A DNA stretch of 64,000 nt from assembly GCA_015179125.1 (NCBI GenBank), contig WHVA01000541.1:1-64000 (forward strand), read 5' to 3'. The position numbers and the translations under genes were made by a program. Below the pieces are notes generated by a model. That model did not search any database and was not told the DNA's origin. It worked only from the letters and a program-made list of their open reading frames with translations. Positions 32,319-47,300 of the stretch are shown in pieces. Source of the DNA: Gautieria morchelliformis (taxonomy: Eukaryota > Basidiomycota > Agaricomycetes > Gomphales > Gomphaceae). The first letter of the stretch is position 1, and every line of letters begins with the position of its first letter.

Positions 32319-35300
32319 TTATGCTCGTATCAAGCTCCCGCGTTGTTTCTGCAAGGAAGCAGCGAAACCCAAGAACGTCTCGGCAAGTCGGATCTATGTT
32401 ATTTCAATATGATGAAAGTTAGTTCAAAAGACAGCACGGACCGTGTCGATCGCCTCGGTGTAGGAGCAGGTACCGGCTCCGGGATCAGCTAAGGGATTTG
32501 GGGGAGCTCGGGATTGGACCTCGGATGCTATATCTGCCATACGACGCAGGTAGTATGACGCTGCATTTGGTCCAAACGAAACGGAATGGAAGACGAGTGC
32601 CTTCCCAAGTGCGAGTGATTTTTGCGCAAGATCGTATATGCTGTTATCAGAGACGGCACATTCACCGTCGGAGAGAAATATGACTACAGGGGATCTGCAA
32701 TATTTGAAATCAGGAATATCTGACTTCTATACTTACCATGGTATAGAGCCTCTTACCTTTCATTGCTCCAATAATTTTCCAAAACTCCTTGCGCCCTTCG
32801 GAGGGAAACATCAAAACACGTCCCAAACGCTGGTTCGTGAGTGAGGAGGCTGTCTAGCAGTTCGTCCGGTGAGGTCGTGAAGTCGTTGGCTATGGCAATG
32901 TGTGCAGTTGAATTGAATAAAATAACGCTGTAAGCATCGTTTCTTGGCAGGGTTCCTCGGCGATCAGCCAAAGCAGTTAGTGCTGCATGGCGTACTGTCC
33001 AAAAGCTGTACAATGCTGAATACACAGTACCAAGTCTATTGGTGTATCCTCGGTTACGTATGCGGTCGTGTCCTGGTGTGCCTCTCTGGGGTTGTCGGTC
33101 AGAGGAAGACATTGACGATGATCTATCAATCACTAAAATACTGTTGAACGTCAGGAACAACGCGAATAACAGTTTTGGATTGCCCTTACACGTGGAACGA
33201 CTGATGCCCGACGGATGGATTTTTGCACGCAAAGTCATGTCCATCTGTGGATACATAGCCCTGTGCAGAAGACGGCTGGGTAATGGACTGAGGCTCGTGA
33301 AACATGGGTAATGTGCAATAAGATTGCTGAGCGGCTACCCCTTGACTAGTTTCGTGCTCTGGTCCTGGAAGCCAAATCAGTCAGATGACTATTTTACTTC
33401 ATGGCCATCATCGGACCTTGACACAGATGATCGCTGGATCAATACACATCAATTGACAGTCTCGTCCCGCTGGTTAGATGGAAAGCTTACCATTTCGCAA
33501 AGTCTGTCTGCTCTTCCTTAGTGTAAGGGTCTAGGAGGGCAACGATCGTGAGCCACAGACACGGTGTCTCCATCGGTAATTACAAATAACCCTGGAAACC
33601 AGTTCGTTCCCAAAAGAGTTCATGTGAAATGTAGTCTTTTGGTCTGTCAGGCAGCGGCAGCATTCGAGAATTTATGTGCTGTAGCTGAGGTCCATCGCAC
33701 ACCGTTCCTTCCGCCCTACAATAATCCACATGGGTGTGGCGACCAAGTGCAGCACACATCATGCTGCAAAGGAAAGGGCTCCCACTAAAGACCAGGAATA
33801 CACGTGTTGTCACTCGCAAATGCTTGTGCTAAATTGGGGGGTGTAAATCACCTATCATTTGCAGCGTACTTGTGTCCGTTCACTTCCAACACTGCATCTT
33901 GGTTTCCTTCAATTGCCCACTAGAAAATGTTGATGATTTATGCATCTCGGGGCCCCAAACTCTTACCTGTGTCTTAGAGCAACTTCCGTGAGATGTCTCA
34001 TGAATCTTCTGGTTATGATCTAGGCAACTGCTATCAGAATCTCATTCATATGCTTGATAGTCTGCTCACCGTAAGGCAGTGTGCAAAGGTAATCGCAGTG
34101 GGGGCATCTGCGTTGATACATTACACTCTGGCGGCGTCAAATTAAAACATTACGTGGCTTGCCTAGATTCACAATAGTGAAATACATCCGGTGACTGACT
34201 GTGCTGATGTGGCCCAGCATGTTCGAGGACACCTCTTGGGATGCTGAGACTACAGGGAACCCTCTTGACAACTTGCGAGTACTGATCGTCCAAGGAAGGT
34301 CAGCCAAAGCATGCGATAGTAGACTCGGCAGTAGGACAGCTTTTACCTTGGTAAATTGATATGTCTCCAGTTTACCTGTAAATGTGGATTCCACCCTGAG
34401 GGGCACGGTGGAGATATCGCATGCACCCTGAGCTGAGCATAGTGCGCCGCATGGATGTATCTCTCTATGTTGGGATAGTAAATCTTCGAATATTATGCAG
34501 ATCATCCGACTCACCCGCAAAGGTGAATAACGTCTTCTAATCCGTGCAGGTGGCTCAAACAACAAAGTCTCCTACAAAGCTGACACGAAATAGGACATGA
34601 TCTCTCTTGGCAGACATGCATGTCATGGGTCTCATCGCTGAGAAAACCAAACTTCAGATGTGTGAGAAATCAATTATTTGCCTCTCACTAGGGAGTGGTG
34701 CATCGCCCTTCGCAGGTGAACTGACCACCGCTTGGAATACGGATGCTGGTAAGAGCGCATGGCTGAGAAGGGATTTCAATGGCGGAGGGATACGTAAAAG
34801 ACTGATTGAATCTATACCTCTCCACACTCATGTTTCTTAGAAGAACACATGTGCTCATCGTCAATATGGTCAATTTCCTTATATTATCGTTAGCTGTAAA
34901 AACGAAAGCCGGGGAAGGGACGGTCAGACCTTGGTACAGTGCTCCAAACAGCCCCGTTTACTTTTCAAGTCGCAAGATTGGCCACACAGATGGGCTGTCC
35001 CGGTGCAGCTATGTGTGGTGTGAGCGTTACCTAAACATCTCAGCTCTGGAGACCTACATGTGTTTCGAGTCATGCCCCGCAGGTAAGCCACAATGTACAT
35101 CACAGAAATCACAATTAGTGCTGCCTCTGTGGTCTGTATGGCAAGTGTGATCCCCGGGATGATGGCGCGGTTCGACGCAAACAAAGCAGCATTGCTGACA
35201 CTCCATTCTGCAAAGCTGGAGCCCCGCCCTGAGTTGGACAATCGCATCCTGACATTTCCGCTGCAGTTCCGCAATTTCGGCATGCGAAGAGAATCTAGAG

Positions 35301-38300
35301 GAGTTACTGTCAAACCAGTCATGAACATGATTGATGCGGGCATCGCCAAGATTGCTGAGGTGCGAACAAAGAGCGGGTATCCATCTTGGATCCGTTCGAG
35401 GATATTCACAGGTAAAGGTGTTTCGTAAGGCAGCCAGTCTCGTAGACGCATCCGAAGGATCCTGTGAGTAGTTTTGCAGGTAGAAAGCCGCCGTAGAATC
35501 GGCACCTGGTGGTATCACCGTGTCGCTATCAATATCCTATGAATATAACTTCAGCTCTCGTGACTAAATGAATGCAAGTAAACTGGCCTTCAATGGCTCC
35601 TGCGTCTCTGCATCGGCCAGCCCAACTGTGAAAGCGGTAGGGAGTATACGTTTCAGCCTCTGAGCCCGTAAGGACCCCAAATTCTCTGTAGTGTTAAATT
35701 AAATTTGAGCTTGTGTACGATATAGCCTTGTAAAACGCACGATCTAAAGCCCCCCAGTCATTTGTCTACGTGAGGGAGTTAATGGAGGATGTCCACGCTT
35801 CAAGGTTAAAACAAACCTTAAGCTTAGCCATAAGGGTCTTCATCGTTGAAAGGAACACCCCTGCCCCTGGATGGGTGATGGGCTGAGAATACAAAACCTT
35901 TCTCAGTTGGTGAAACATCGAATAGAACTTGTTGGACTCGATAACGGGCCACAGGATAATACTAATATGTCCCTTATGCAATCGAGTAATGAAGTTTGAG
36001 TCTTGCTCCTCCATCACAATACGATGTAATTTTTCAGAGAACCTGTGACAGTTACTTCAGAACGCGAACATAGTGGCTAAGCCGACCTACTCTTTGACAA
36101 TTTCCTTGCTGTCCGAGTCTATGACGTCCTACACAATGAACATTCGGGTGCATGTCATCTATCATCAAACCAACTTGCCTTGAATATGATAGCCAACTGG
36201 CCTTGGAACAAGGTCGGGTTCGAAGCAGGGTTGAGCACGAGTGAGGAGGATTGGAAGCTTTGGAATGACGTCGCGATGTCTCGTGACAAGACGAAGTTGT
36301 CGCGGAAAAGGACCTGTGATAGTGCAACTATAGCACCAGTGATGACAGTATAGATAACACCCACCAGATTCGAAATTGCCACATTGAATAAAACGAGGAG
36401 TGTGTCTGACGATGGAATGCTTAAGACTCATATTTTGTCTTGTCTCAAATAATGACAAACCTTCCTGAGACGAACGTTCAATAGAATCCATTCCTTCAAA
36501 GTCAAGGGAAACAACAAGAAATTCATCGGTTGGGGTGACTAAATAACGCATTAGAGTAGATAGCTATTGAAACTAAAGCATGGACTTAACAAGACATCCG
36601 ACATCCTTCGGTTGTCCGCATTGCGCTGCCCTCAAATGAACAATCGGTGAAGTGATTGCTAGATGTTCTTCAATTGTAATACGAAGATGACATAGGCGTG
36701 GATACTCACATCATGTACGACTTTCCCACACTCTGTTGGCCCATAGATGAAATCACCTTCACCTTTTTGCCTCGGTAGTACGACTGGAGAAGGCCTTCAT
36801 ACCAACCAAACGAAATACCTTCCATCAATTGGTAAGCGTATACTCAAATGGATCAAATAATGACTGTCCACAGACTTTCAACAACTTGACTCAAATCTGC
36901 ACCTAATAACGAGCGCTCGAGATCTGGAGACCACACGCCATCTTTCAAGGGTATAAATCGGCTGTCGCGGGTTATACAGATCTGTATAGGAATTAAGCAC
37001 AGAAGTTCGACCAGCCATTCTCCCGCATGAAATTCGGATGACGTTTGACACCCATCACGGGAAAGTGTATTAAGATCTGTGCCCGAGACAAAGCAGCCTA
37101 GTAGCACGCCTTCAGTAGGCTTACGAGTACTCGTTTCAAAAGAGGTGATCATGTCACGCCAATACGGCGCAAAGCGCTGGTGGAGGCTGGGATCCTCTGT
37201 GACAAACTGCAGCAAGGCTGGGGCGCGACTTCCAGGGCGAATGGTCGAGCGAGAGACTGCTGGGACCACGGGGAATCGAGTCCAAGATTCACGGTGACAA
37301 TCTATCAGACTGTTGTGTTGCGTATAATTCTGGGTGCTTGTTTTATGCTTTTGTTTTTCCTCTTGCTGGCGGAACATGAACTCCGAGCTCTGTCGGGTAA
37401 TTTGTAGCGATGCCGACCGAAACATATGGCGTGATGGTGAGAGCACCAGTGCATGGACCACATTTCGTTGAGCCAGTGACGTGATACCGAAGGAAGTTGG
37501 CTGGATATCAGGAAGATCGACGACAAGACCTGCATTGGAGCCAAATGATGCCCAATGATATACCCTTGCGCGAAATCGCTCTTGGTCCCGCTCAACCGCA
37601 ACTAGGCAGGCTCCATCGGGAGTGGAGAAAACTGCCAAGGGTTGTTGAATCAGATGCAGTGTGGCAGGTCTCCACTGCTGAGTCACGAAAGAATATATGC
37701 GACCTTCTCGATTGTCAACCAGAAATATTTCTTCTTGTCCGGAGACAAAACAAGCATCGGTGATCCGTAACGGCCCGTCATGCCACGAATAGAGCGACAT
37801 CGGAGTTCCGCGTGCAGCCAACGTAGAGAATTTCTCCATGAGACGATATATATGCAATCGACAAGCATTCTGGAATGCAGAAATGTTGGGATAAGCATCT
37901 CGCTCGAGGTGTTGACGAACAAGTACACTGACACTTCCATCTGACGATACAAGAACGAGTAAAGCACGTGCTTCGTCAACCGCGATCCTCACATCTGAGC
38001 CCAGCTTTGTGTGGCTGAACACAGCTTTTGTGTGGTCAGCTTTGATTACATTATTCAGGGCATCTATGTCGTCTAAAAAGACTTTTAGATTTCTGTTGTC
38101 GTCACTGACGATCAGAAGACATCGGTTATTCTGAAACAGCTGAACATGGCTTAGCACCGTTTTGATCAGTCTGAAGTGCCATGATAACCTTTTGATGTTG
38201 ACACGCACCAGATATGATGTCCCACCGGTAAAGAGAATTCGGGAGGATGTGTTCGAAACTGTGGGCGAGGGACGTAATCATATCCAGATTCGAGGCAAAG

Positions 38301-41300
38301 TTTCTGTTTGTCGTCTGTTGTCAAGCCTAGGAGGTGGACAGTATACTGCAGATGCGCTGGGGTCTGGATCTCTTCCTCCCAAAATACCTCATATTGTTTG
38401 TCTGCAGGATCTGTCAATGCACAGACGCTACCCTAGCGTCAGGACGGACTCACTCCGGTCAGAACCACGAGATTTTGAAAGTTTGTTCAAGGTGATATCC
38501 ATGCTGTGGTTGGATTTATCTCACGAGACACAGCAGCAGCATTACATAAATAAAAACCTACGTGAAATCTAAGTCATACGAATCGTTGATCTCCTGAATG
38601 AGAGAAACACGGGAGGATATCTTCTCGTTGTCTGCTGTTATCCTGGCTTGCTGGCGTATTTGAGTCTGAATTTGATCCAGCTCGCTGCGGTGTAGCTCTG
38701 CATACACCTTCTGCACAACCCTGCCAATCTTCCGTTTCAGAATGCCAAGTATAATCTTGCCGATACGCAAGGCAGCGTCTAGCAAAAGTGGCTCTTCGTC
38801 GCACATGACCGGTACCCTCTGTATAAAGGTATCATCTGAGAGCATGTCCACCGAAGTGCTTCCTTGGCACGGCGGATGACATCTTTGGAACGGTCGACGA
38901 AAGGTTCTGCCAAAGTGTTGTAAATGGTGCCAAGCACATGTTTACTCTTTCCCTTGCTGTCCTCTAACAGCCAACTGGGAAACGCGGTGTGGAGAGCGTC
39001 GCTACTCATGATAGCGTCCACGAGCCTTTGTTTCTCTAACTCCTCCCACTTGTCATGAGCCTCCAAAATGTGCGCGACAATTAAGAAGTTATCCTTGCGC
39101 CTTTTGTATTGCGACTCGTCCGGTAATTGATTGAGTTTCATGTTCTGTAGCCCTTTCTTCTGCATGGCATGAAGCTGTGGTGATATTTTACCAAGCGATC
39201 GTAATATTTCTGTGGGAAAGATATCACAATGATAACTGATAACAAGATATGGGCAAAGTCGTTCACCCGTGGACGCATTGACCTCTTCTCGACCGAGATT
39301 CCATAGCGTATCACTAGCGAGGTCGCTTAAGCTGAACATAGATCTGAGGGGAGCTTAGACAGATAGTAACCCTCCGTTCTGCACACATAGCCGTAGCAAT
39401 CGGGAATATGCTGAATAGTAGTGTTTTCTAGCGCAACCTCGAGCAGACCCCGATGCTCGCTGAGTTTGGATTCCGTCTCAGCGAGCTTGACACTAGGGCC
39501 TATCACAGTAGCGGTTTTGATGGGGATTTGGAGTGGTTTTGATGGGGATTTGAGAAGGCGTTTCATGCCCGAAACCGACCCAAATTCCCAAAGCGCCTCT
39601 GGAGGCGATTTGGAAAAGTCGCGTCGTTTTGGATTTGGATTTCGGCCGGCACACCTAGCGGAGCTCCAAAGGCTGTCGCCATCTGCTACACCTTCTGAGC
39701 TGCCACATCATCGCATCGCCTTCCGAGATATGAGTCCCAGGAAGCGCAAACGTGCTGAACCTGTCACAACAGCTACGATAGACACCCTTTCTGTTCCACA
39801 GCTGGAAGCTCTGCTCCATGCAGCTAAGGTAAAAAAAGCTGACTCCTCCGTGAACAAAAGGCCTCGTAAGCCCAGTGCGAAGGCCGCTGCTATGACCAAT
39901 GACGATATCGAAGAACCCGAAGCAAAACCTGCCCTTGTTAAGCCGGGACATAAGGCGGAGGGCAAGAAACTCAGGGGAGATGAAGCCTCAATCCCCCCAG
40001 TGCCGTGAGTGTGATCTTCTGTAATGAAGCCCTGTTACTAATGTTGCCACCAGCTGGGCTAAGGAGCATGATCTCACAGACATGCTCCTAACGGTCCTTG
40101 AAGATGACCCAGTCATGCGAGCAGCGTTCAGTATGGACAAGGGCGCCGAGAGCAAGAACAAGAGCAGTGCGAAGACTGTTGCTGATCATCATCGCTCCCT
40201 TGCATTACGAGTCCTTATCCCTCATCACTCAGGCCGCTGGAAAGATGCGTCATTGGTACAGATGGGGAATGTAGTTAAAAACCGTGTCAATGCGTAAGTT
40301 CTTCTGTTCAGGTAGCCGTTGTAAACTAATATCTTGATTTAGGATCAAGAAGTCTTATATGTCTGAAAAGACACTGCTTGGTGAGACTGGTGCTGGTCTG
40401 GTAGAGACCGAAGATACGGAAAAGGAAATCATAGTAGGTAGTGCTATCGACAACTTGTGGGGTGCGTCTAACTTTACCTATATCTGATTGGGTTCTTACT
40501 GCCTGCAGGGGAAATCAAGATCCGGTTCCCTTGGTTTCGGCGAATGCAGCGGCTTATGGGCACTAGTCCCTTGGTTATTCGGGATGCCGTTGCGCATTCC
40601 ACCTCGCAGCTCAATTTAGACATCCTTGACCATGTGTCTGCATCAGAGGTAGTGAAGAGCCCGGCAGAGAGCTCTCTGTTGGTATGTCACAGTGTGAATT
40701 GTGGTTATTGAGATAACTAACCAATAATGAAGGTAATAGACAACGATGGCGAACCCAGTATTGAAACAAGCGAAGATAACACACGGTACTCACCCTTTTC
40801 CTTTGATGCCGACCTTCCCTCTGAGGATCCCAACGATACCTACAATGAACAAAGCGGCTCCTCAAGCAGAAGCAAACAGGTGACTGTATCTATGCAGAAG
40901 GCTAACATGAAGCCCGAGACTGTCACACGGGTGGCATTGAATTCCACAACGGCAACCCGTCGCAAGGGTCTGCTTGATGGTCTGTCAGAAATGCAGGAGG
41001 CACGGCGAGCCACTACGGAGCGACTTGCAGGACAGCTAAACCGGTCCAGGGAGGAGCGGGTGAGAATACAGGTACTAGCTGACTTTGAGAAGGAGAAGTT
41101 AAAACTTGAACACCAAGCCCACAAGGAGGAGCTAGACCGTGCACATGCATTAACTATGCAGCGGGAGCGCTATGAGTTAGAGATGTCAGCACGATATGGA
41201 ACTATCAGGTCTAGTAGCCGAGTTCCCCTGTCAGCGTCGAGCTCCCGGGATGGATAAAGCATGGCTAACCACGGAACGTCAGACATGCCGGAGACTTTTA

Positions 41301-44300
41301 CTGGGGAAGATTGGCACGCGGACTTCCCTGGAGGTATGTCAGGAGTATGGTACGTCTATTCATAATCTAGTCTTGCTAACAGAGCGTTCTTAAGGTCCTC
41401 TCGTTTAACTTTTCCTTCCAACAGAGCTACCTCCCGAGTTGCCTCCTGTACCTCTGCCAGAGCCGCTTCTCCACCCATCCCTATAACACTCTCCTCCTCT
41501 ATAATTCGTAGTCCCTCACGAAAGAAATCATCGCTTGTGATGTCTGTGCCTGCCTCATGTGACATAGCATACGTATGAACTGCAATACACGCAGTAATCC
41601 AAAATGTGGCGATACCCAATTGGTGAACCTGGTTTATTTGTACACGAAGGCCTCGCAGGGAGCCGAACCGCCCTTTGATGAATCCAATGCAGTGCTCAGA
41701 CTTCACGCGTACTCGAGAAACCCAGTAATTGAACTGTGCATTCTCTGGGGTATCCTTCTCAGGTCTAAAGAGCACTTGTAAGGTACAGCTTAGAGATTGA
41801 GCTGGTAGCTTACTTCTTGTACGGCGTGCATAGCCACTTCTGCAATGGATACGCAGAGTCCGCCCATATCCACTCACCTTCCCGCAATAATGTAGCATGC
41901 TCCTTCGGTAAGCGAGTCTCGTTCCAGGCACGAGCATCATGCTGACTTCCTGGTAATCCAACACCATAGTCAATGATGCGGAGGTCAGGGGTAGAGATGA
42001 GCTAGAGTAGCAGTTAGCTATACACCTATTTATTTATGAGAGAACTTGCCTGCACGTTCATTGAGTAATTGCTCTTCCTATCGTACCACGTATTTCCGTA
42101 GAACCCTGGTCGCTGGAATAAGGGCACTAGCGTACCATCAACCATCAACCAGCCGTCACGCCACTCGGGGCCTGAAGCTTCCTCAACCCACTGCTTTGCT
42201 CTCTCCCTCTCTTCATCGGTTGGCCACTTTACAGCTACACGGCGGAATTCAGGGCGGCATAGAGCCTTGATTACACGGCGTGTGCTTCGGTCGACAGTCC
42301 CAAAACCTCAACCGGCCCACAGAGCGACCTCCTGCATACTCACTGCATTCCCAAAGTGGCCAAAGCGATAAAGTGCTACGGCAAGCTGATATGCAACGGG
42401 GAGCTGGGCGTTGTGAGAGTTGTTATGGAATACGGTGTCACCTTGTATCCTTTCAACGATGGCATCGAACGTCTGAGGCCAAACCCGCAAGTATTGTCGA
42501 AATATCTCGGGCCGGCTATATCTGTAGTCGGAGAGGGTGGTCATAAGGAGCGACATCGGCTTGTTGACTTTAACCCGGGAGTGAAGGTATCGTCTGGAGT
42601 GGAGGTCGGCCATCATCTCGAGAACCTCATCTGACTCTAACCGCAATTCCATGTTTTCATCTGAACTTGCACCAGTCTCAGAATCAGTAGTGTCTTCAAG
42701 GTAGACATCTAGCTCAGCATCTTCCTCAAGAAGGAGCTCCAACATAAGACACTGAAGGAGGGCATCGTTGAGCTCCATCCTATCAGTCTTTGTCATGGCG
42801 TTGGCAGCAGAGAACAAGAAGCTAGAGCCGCTCTGGCCGGTGACGGCAGGAGCAACAAAAGCCCCATCGAAATCATATCAAAACGTGAGTTCAAAACTAG
42901 CTTATCACAGTTAAAACCAGTTTTCGGGGCTTTGTCGGAGCTTTATAAATGTTTCAAATCCTCGTCCAAATCTGCTCCAAATCCCCATCAAAACCGCTAC
43001 TGTGATAGGCCCTACTGTTAGCATCTGTGAATCTCAGATTCGATGCATCATATTGTTGCTTCCACTTGGCTAGAGCAGGCAATCGTGAGTCCAAGCCAAG
43101 GTCGAAGAGAATAACGAGAGCATCGTCATCCATTTCTTCTCCAAGGCGGATGTTCCTGTCTCTGTACAGTTGTTAGAAAGTGGATACCTGGAGGGCGGAT
43201 GGTATGGTGACATGCGCTTACTCGAACAAAGAACTGAGGCGTAGTTCTGTCATCTTCTGGTGCGACTGAGAGATGTTGACTGTTCCTGGTTGATACTCAG
43301 CGGTCAGGAATGCTTGGTTTTTTTTTTTTTTTCCTTTTTTTTTATAATCCAATTTTATGTCTTTTGGGGCAAGGCCTACAAATTCTACAAAGCCCCGGTC
43401 TACAATGTTATTCTGTCCGCCCTTTCTACCTCTATCTCCGCTTGCGCTCCGTGGGCGAGGCCCCGAGCTTGTCCATGCCTAGGTTGGCGAGGGGTTCATT
43501 CTTCGCTCTTTGTACTGCTCTTCCTTTCACTTCTTCGAACGCCTCCTGCTGTCCTCCCGTTGTGGCAGCGTTGTCAGCTCCCCATGCATTTTGGCGAACC
43601 TCTTAGTGTCCTGCACGTGCTTGAACAGATGCTTCATCGCTTTCGGCTTGCCCATGACAGTTGCGGGCATCGTGGCTCCTCTTCGGAGCGCTTTCTGTAG
43701 CTCTTGTCGCTGTGTCTTGTACGCTGGGCATCTGAACAGGTAGTGGTACACTGTCTCCTCCGCTTTGCTGCAGGCTGGGCACATAGGCGAGTCTGCCTTG
43801 CCTATTCTGTGCAGGTGTTTGTTCAGTGCCGCGTGTCCGGTTCTGAGTTGCACTAGGACGCTGGCATGTCTGCGCGGTAGGTCTTGGCTGAGTCTGGAAT
43901 AAGCTGTGGAGGGCATGGATCGGTCCATTTTGTGGGCAATGCGTGCTCGCAGGGATCGTGCAAATATCGCCTTAGCCTCTTGCCGTATAGCTTTTTGAAA
44001 GCGCTGCAGCTTTGCCGCCTTGCTCCTGGGCAGGGTTCCTCTGCACTCGATCGGTACAAACCTCTCCTCACTCGACTCCCCTCTCACCGCCCTTTTGGCC
44101 TCCTCGTCCGCCCTCTCGTTTCCTTCCACTCCCTCGTGCCCCGGCACCCACCTCATAACTACTTTCGCCCCTGGCTGCTGCTCGGTGACTCCCTGGATTT
44201 GTCTGTGCAATGCGTTTACTATGTATTGCGCCGAGATCGCCTTCTCTTGTCTGGTGGTCTGCAAGGCCGCCTGGTTATCGGCCGCTATGACATACCTTAG

Positions 44301-47300
44301 CGCCCTCTCAGTGTTTAACAGCTTAGCTCCCATCGCTGCTCCCACCAGTTCAGCCTCGAACACCGTGTGCTCGTGTTCTGTTCCCAGGTACAGCCTGACC
44401 ACCTGTCTTTCTACGCCCCCCCTGTATAACACCACTGCTGCTCCTACTCCTCCTTCGATACACGACCTGTCTGTATATACCTTGACTTCCGCAGGATCTA
44501 TCATGAGTTCGTCAATCGCCTGTTGCCTGTCTTTAGGTATACGTATCTGGAAAGACGGCCTCCACTTCGGCCCATGGACTACCATCTCGATTTTTTCCAT
44601 TGCTTCTGGTTGGATATCGAAGGCGTGGAGTATTTCGTGTAGCGGCGATCGATGCCTCTTCACGTATCTCGCTGCTGCTCTGCGCGCTTTTGGTGTCAGA
44701 GGGTGGGTCGACGGTAGGCAAGCGATTCTTAGTGCCGCCTGGTGTACTATCTTCGCGACTAGTAGGGGGAAGGGGTGTAGGTTGGCGTGAGCGTCCAGTA
44801 TATCGTTCGCTGTCGTGCTCATAGCTCCTGTTATAGAGATCGCAGCCTGTCTCTGGACTCTAGCTAGCTTGTTTATGTTCCCCTTCGTCCCTTTGCTGTG
44901 CTTTGTGCCTGGAATGAGGAATATGTCAGCGGCGTAGAGCATTCTCGGGATTGCGATGGCCAGGTAGTATCTTCTCATGTACTTAGCTGTCACGCCTTTT
45001 GTCGGCTTCGCGAGCCTCCTGTACTGTGCGATGTACATATCGCCCTTCTTGAGTGTGTAATTGACGTGCTCTTTGAAACGCAGTTCCTGGTCAATGATTA
45101 CCCCCAGGAACTTGTGGATGGCTACGGGCTTGATGACCTGCTGTCCTATCGTTATGGACGGCCTAGTTATCGGTCTGTTTTACTTGGGCTTTCCCGGGTT
45201 GCGCTCTCGCCTTCTGGTGAGTCCCATAAGCCCGAACTTGTCCACCGTGAACATGCACTGGTGCTGTTTGGCCCAGTCGCTGGCTCCGTTGTTTCTGCAC
45301 ATGATGCCCTTTAACTTGTCAAAAGCCTCTTGTAGATCTTTCCCTTCCGCTATCAGCGTGGTATCATCTACGAAACCGACGCAATCTTCCCTGTTCTTCC
45401 GTTTGACCGTTTCGAGTAGATCTGCATTATAGAATTGGTATGCTATGGCTGAGATTGGGCATCCCTGGTCCATCCCTCGGCCTACAAGCCTGGCTGGGGC
45501 GCTGAAGTTGTCGAAACTTATTGTGGTCTCCCTGCCTTCCACTCTTCTTCGTATCCACTTGGTGTATTCTTGCGCTATTCCCCTGCGACGCATATTATGT
45601 GTCAGTCGGTCTAATACAACGCTGGGGAAAGCCCCCTTGATATCCAAGAACAACAGGCCGATTACCCTTCCCTTTCTCCAAGCATCCTTGGTTGCGGCAA
45701 TGGTGTAGGGGAGAGCGTCAGTGGTGGTGCGTCCCGGCCTGCAGCCAAAATGGTTCTCTGGGAGCAGGTGGTGCCGTTCTGTCATTTTGACGATATCTTC
45801 AGCTACGCAGGCTGAGAGGACTTTCCCTAATGTATCTAGCAAGGCTATGGGGCGGTATGACCCTGGCAGCGTGTAGTCGCTTTTTCCTGGCTTGCGAAGC
45901 ACTCGGGTGACTGAGTTTCTCCATTCTGCTGGGTAGATGTCGAGATCAAACGTGGCACGATATAGCGGTCCTATATAAGGTAGCAGCGTGTCAACGCACT
46001 GTTTTATTAACACGTTGGGAATACCGTTCACCCCGGGGGCCTTAAATGGATTGAGCCTTTCTACCGCTCTCTTTATCTGTTCGTCTGTTATCGGTGCGTA
46101 GTCAAAAGCTGGCTGTGGGTATTGATAGCCCTCCTGTACTGCCTCAGCGTCCGCTCTCGTCTCTGGGAAAAACGTGCTGAAGAGCATGTCCGCCTTCTGC
46201 TCGTTTCTGGCTGCCACCCATTTGGACCCATCTTCCCTTTTGTCTGTGAGGGTTGGTATGCGTGTCCGCGCTCCGTCGGTTTGGTCTGCTGAGGCGTATT
46301 TGTGAGCCGTCCACACCGTCTTCTGACCCACCTCCTCCAGGAACGCTTCCCAGTGATGCTGCTTCGCTTTTTCTATCTTGCTCGCGTATTGGCTCCTCGC
46401 TCTTCTATAGTCCTCATGTACCCTGTCTGCTGGGTCGTGTCGCTTGGAGTATGCTTTCCTTCCCACCCTCCTAGCATCCGCCCTGGCTTTGGTCAGTTCC
46501 AGCGACCACCAGCGTTTCATGTATGGAGATGACTTAGTTTTGGGCACTAGTTCCTCTACCGTCTCCAATATGACTCCCGTGAGCGTCTCAAGGCTTCTTT
46601 GGAAGTGCGCCTTGTCCCCTGGTGTTGGGTCGCTGATCCTATTTTTCAGGCACGCCTCGAGCTCCTTGTTGAACTCCTTCCAGTCGGTCTGTCTAAAATT
46701 GGATTTGGGAGCAAACTCGACCCTTCTGAGTGAGATGTCTATCGTCGTGTCGACCGGGAAGTGGTCGCTTCTGGCTGGTTGGTCTTCTGGAACTGTCATG
46801 CAGCTGATGATTTGTTCTAGCATTTCTGTGGAGATAAACACATTGTCAGTTCGCGTGTAGTTCCCAGTAGTCATGGCTCTTAGCGTTGGTATTTCTTTCG
46901 GCAAAGCCATCTGCATGTCGTGGTCTGCGATCGCGTTTAGTAGCAGCTGCGCTTCGTCTATATTGTTGCGGGTAAACAGGTGTGAGTTTCTGTTCTCGTC
47001 CCACATCGGGTGATGCCGGTTGAAGTCGCCCAACCATACGCTCCCACATATGGCATCGCTCTGCCCCTGTCCTTCTTTCTCCATGTTTCATATATGTCTC
47101 TGTAAATCTCTTATGCTGTCAGAGTGGGTACAGTCACAATATATGTTGTATATTAGCACATTACCGGCGCTGGTTCTTATCCTAACTGCTGTGAGGTCTG
47201 GCATTCCTATGTCCACGGCCGCCCAATCGTTTGTGATCGTATCCTTGTTGACGAGTATCATGGACCTCGTTCGTTTGGCCCTGTCCTTGAAATGTGTGTT

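Larger units (their letters stand above)
39496..43012. mobile_element. PIF/Harbinger transposon, 3.5 kb, two genes
   Basis: Perfect 38-bp TIRs begin GGGCCTATCACAGTAGCGG at 39496 and, inverted, end at 43012. TA (or the 3-bp form read as CTA/TAG) flanks each side. It contains convergent genes: a Myb/SANT-like accessory gene on the plus strand and a DDE transposase on the minus strand. It interrupts the giant gene between codons for A-N-S and S-V-K. Joining the flanks over one TA keeps the frame. Perfect TIRs and an almost intact transposase indicate recent insertion. Confidence 0.9.
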
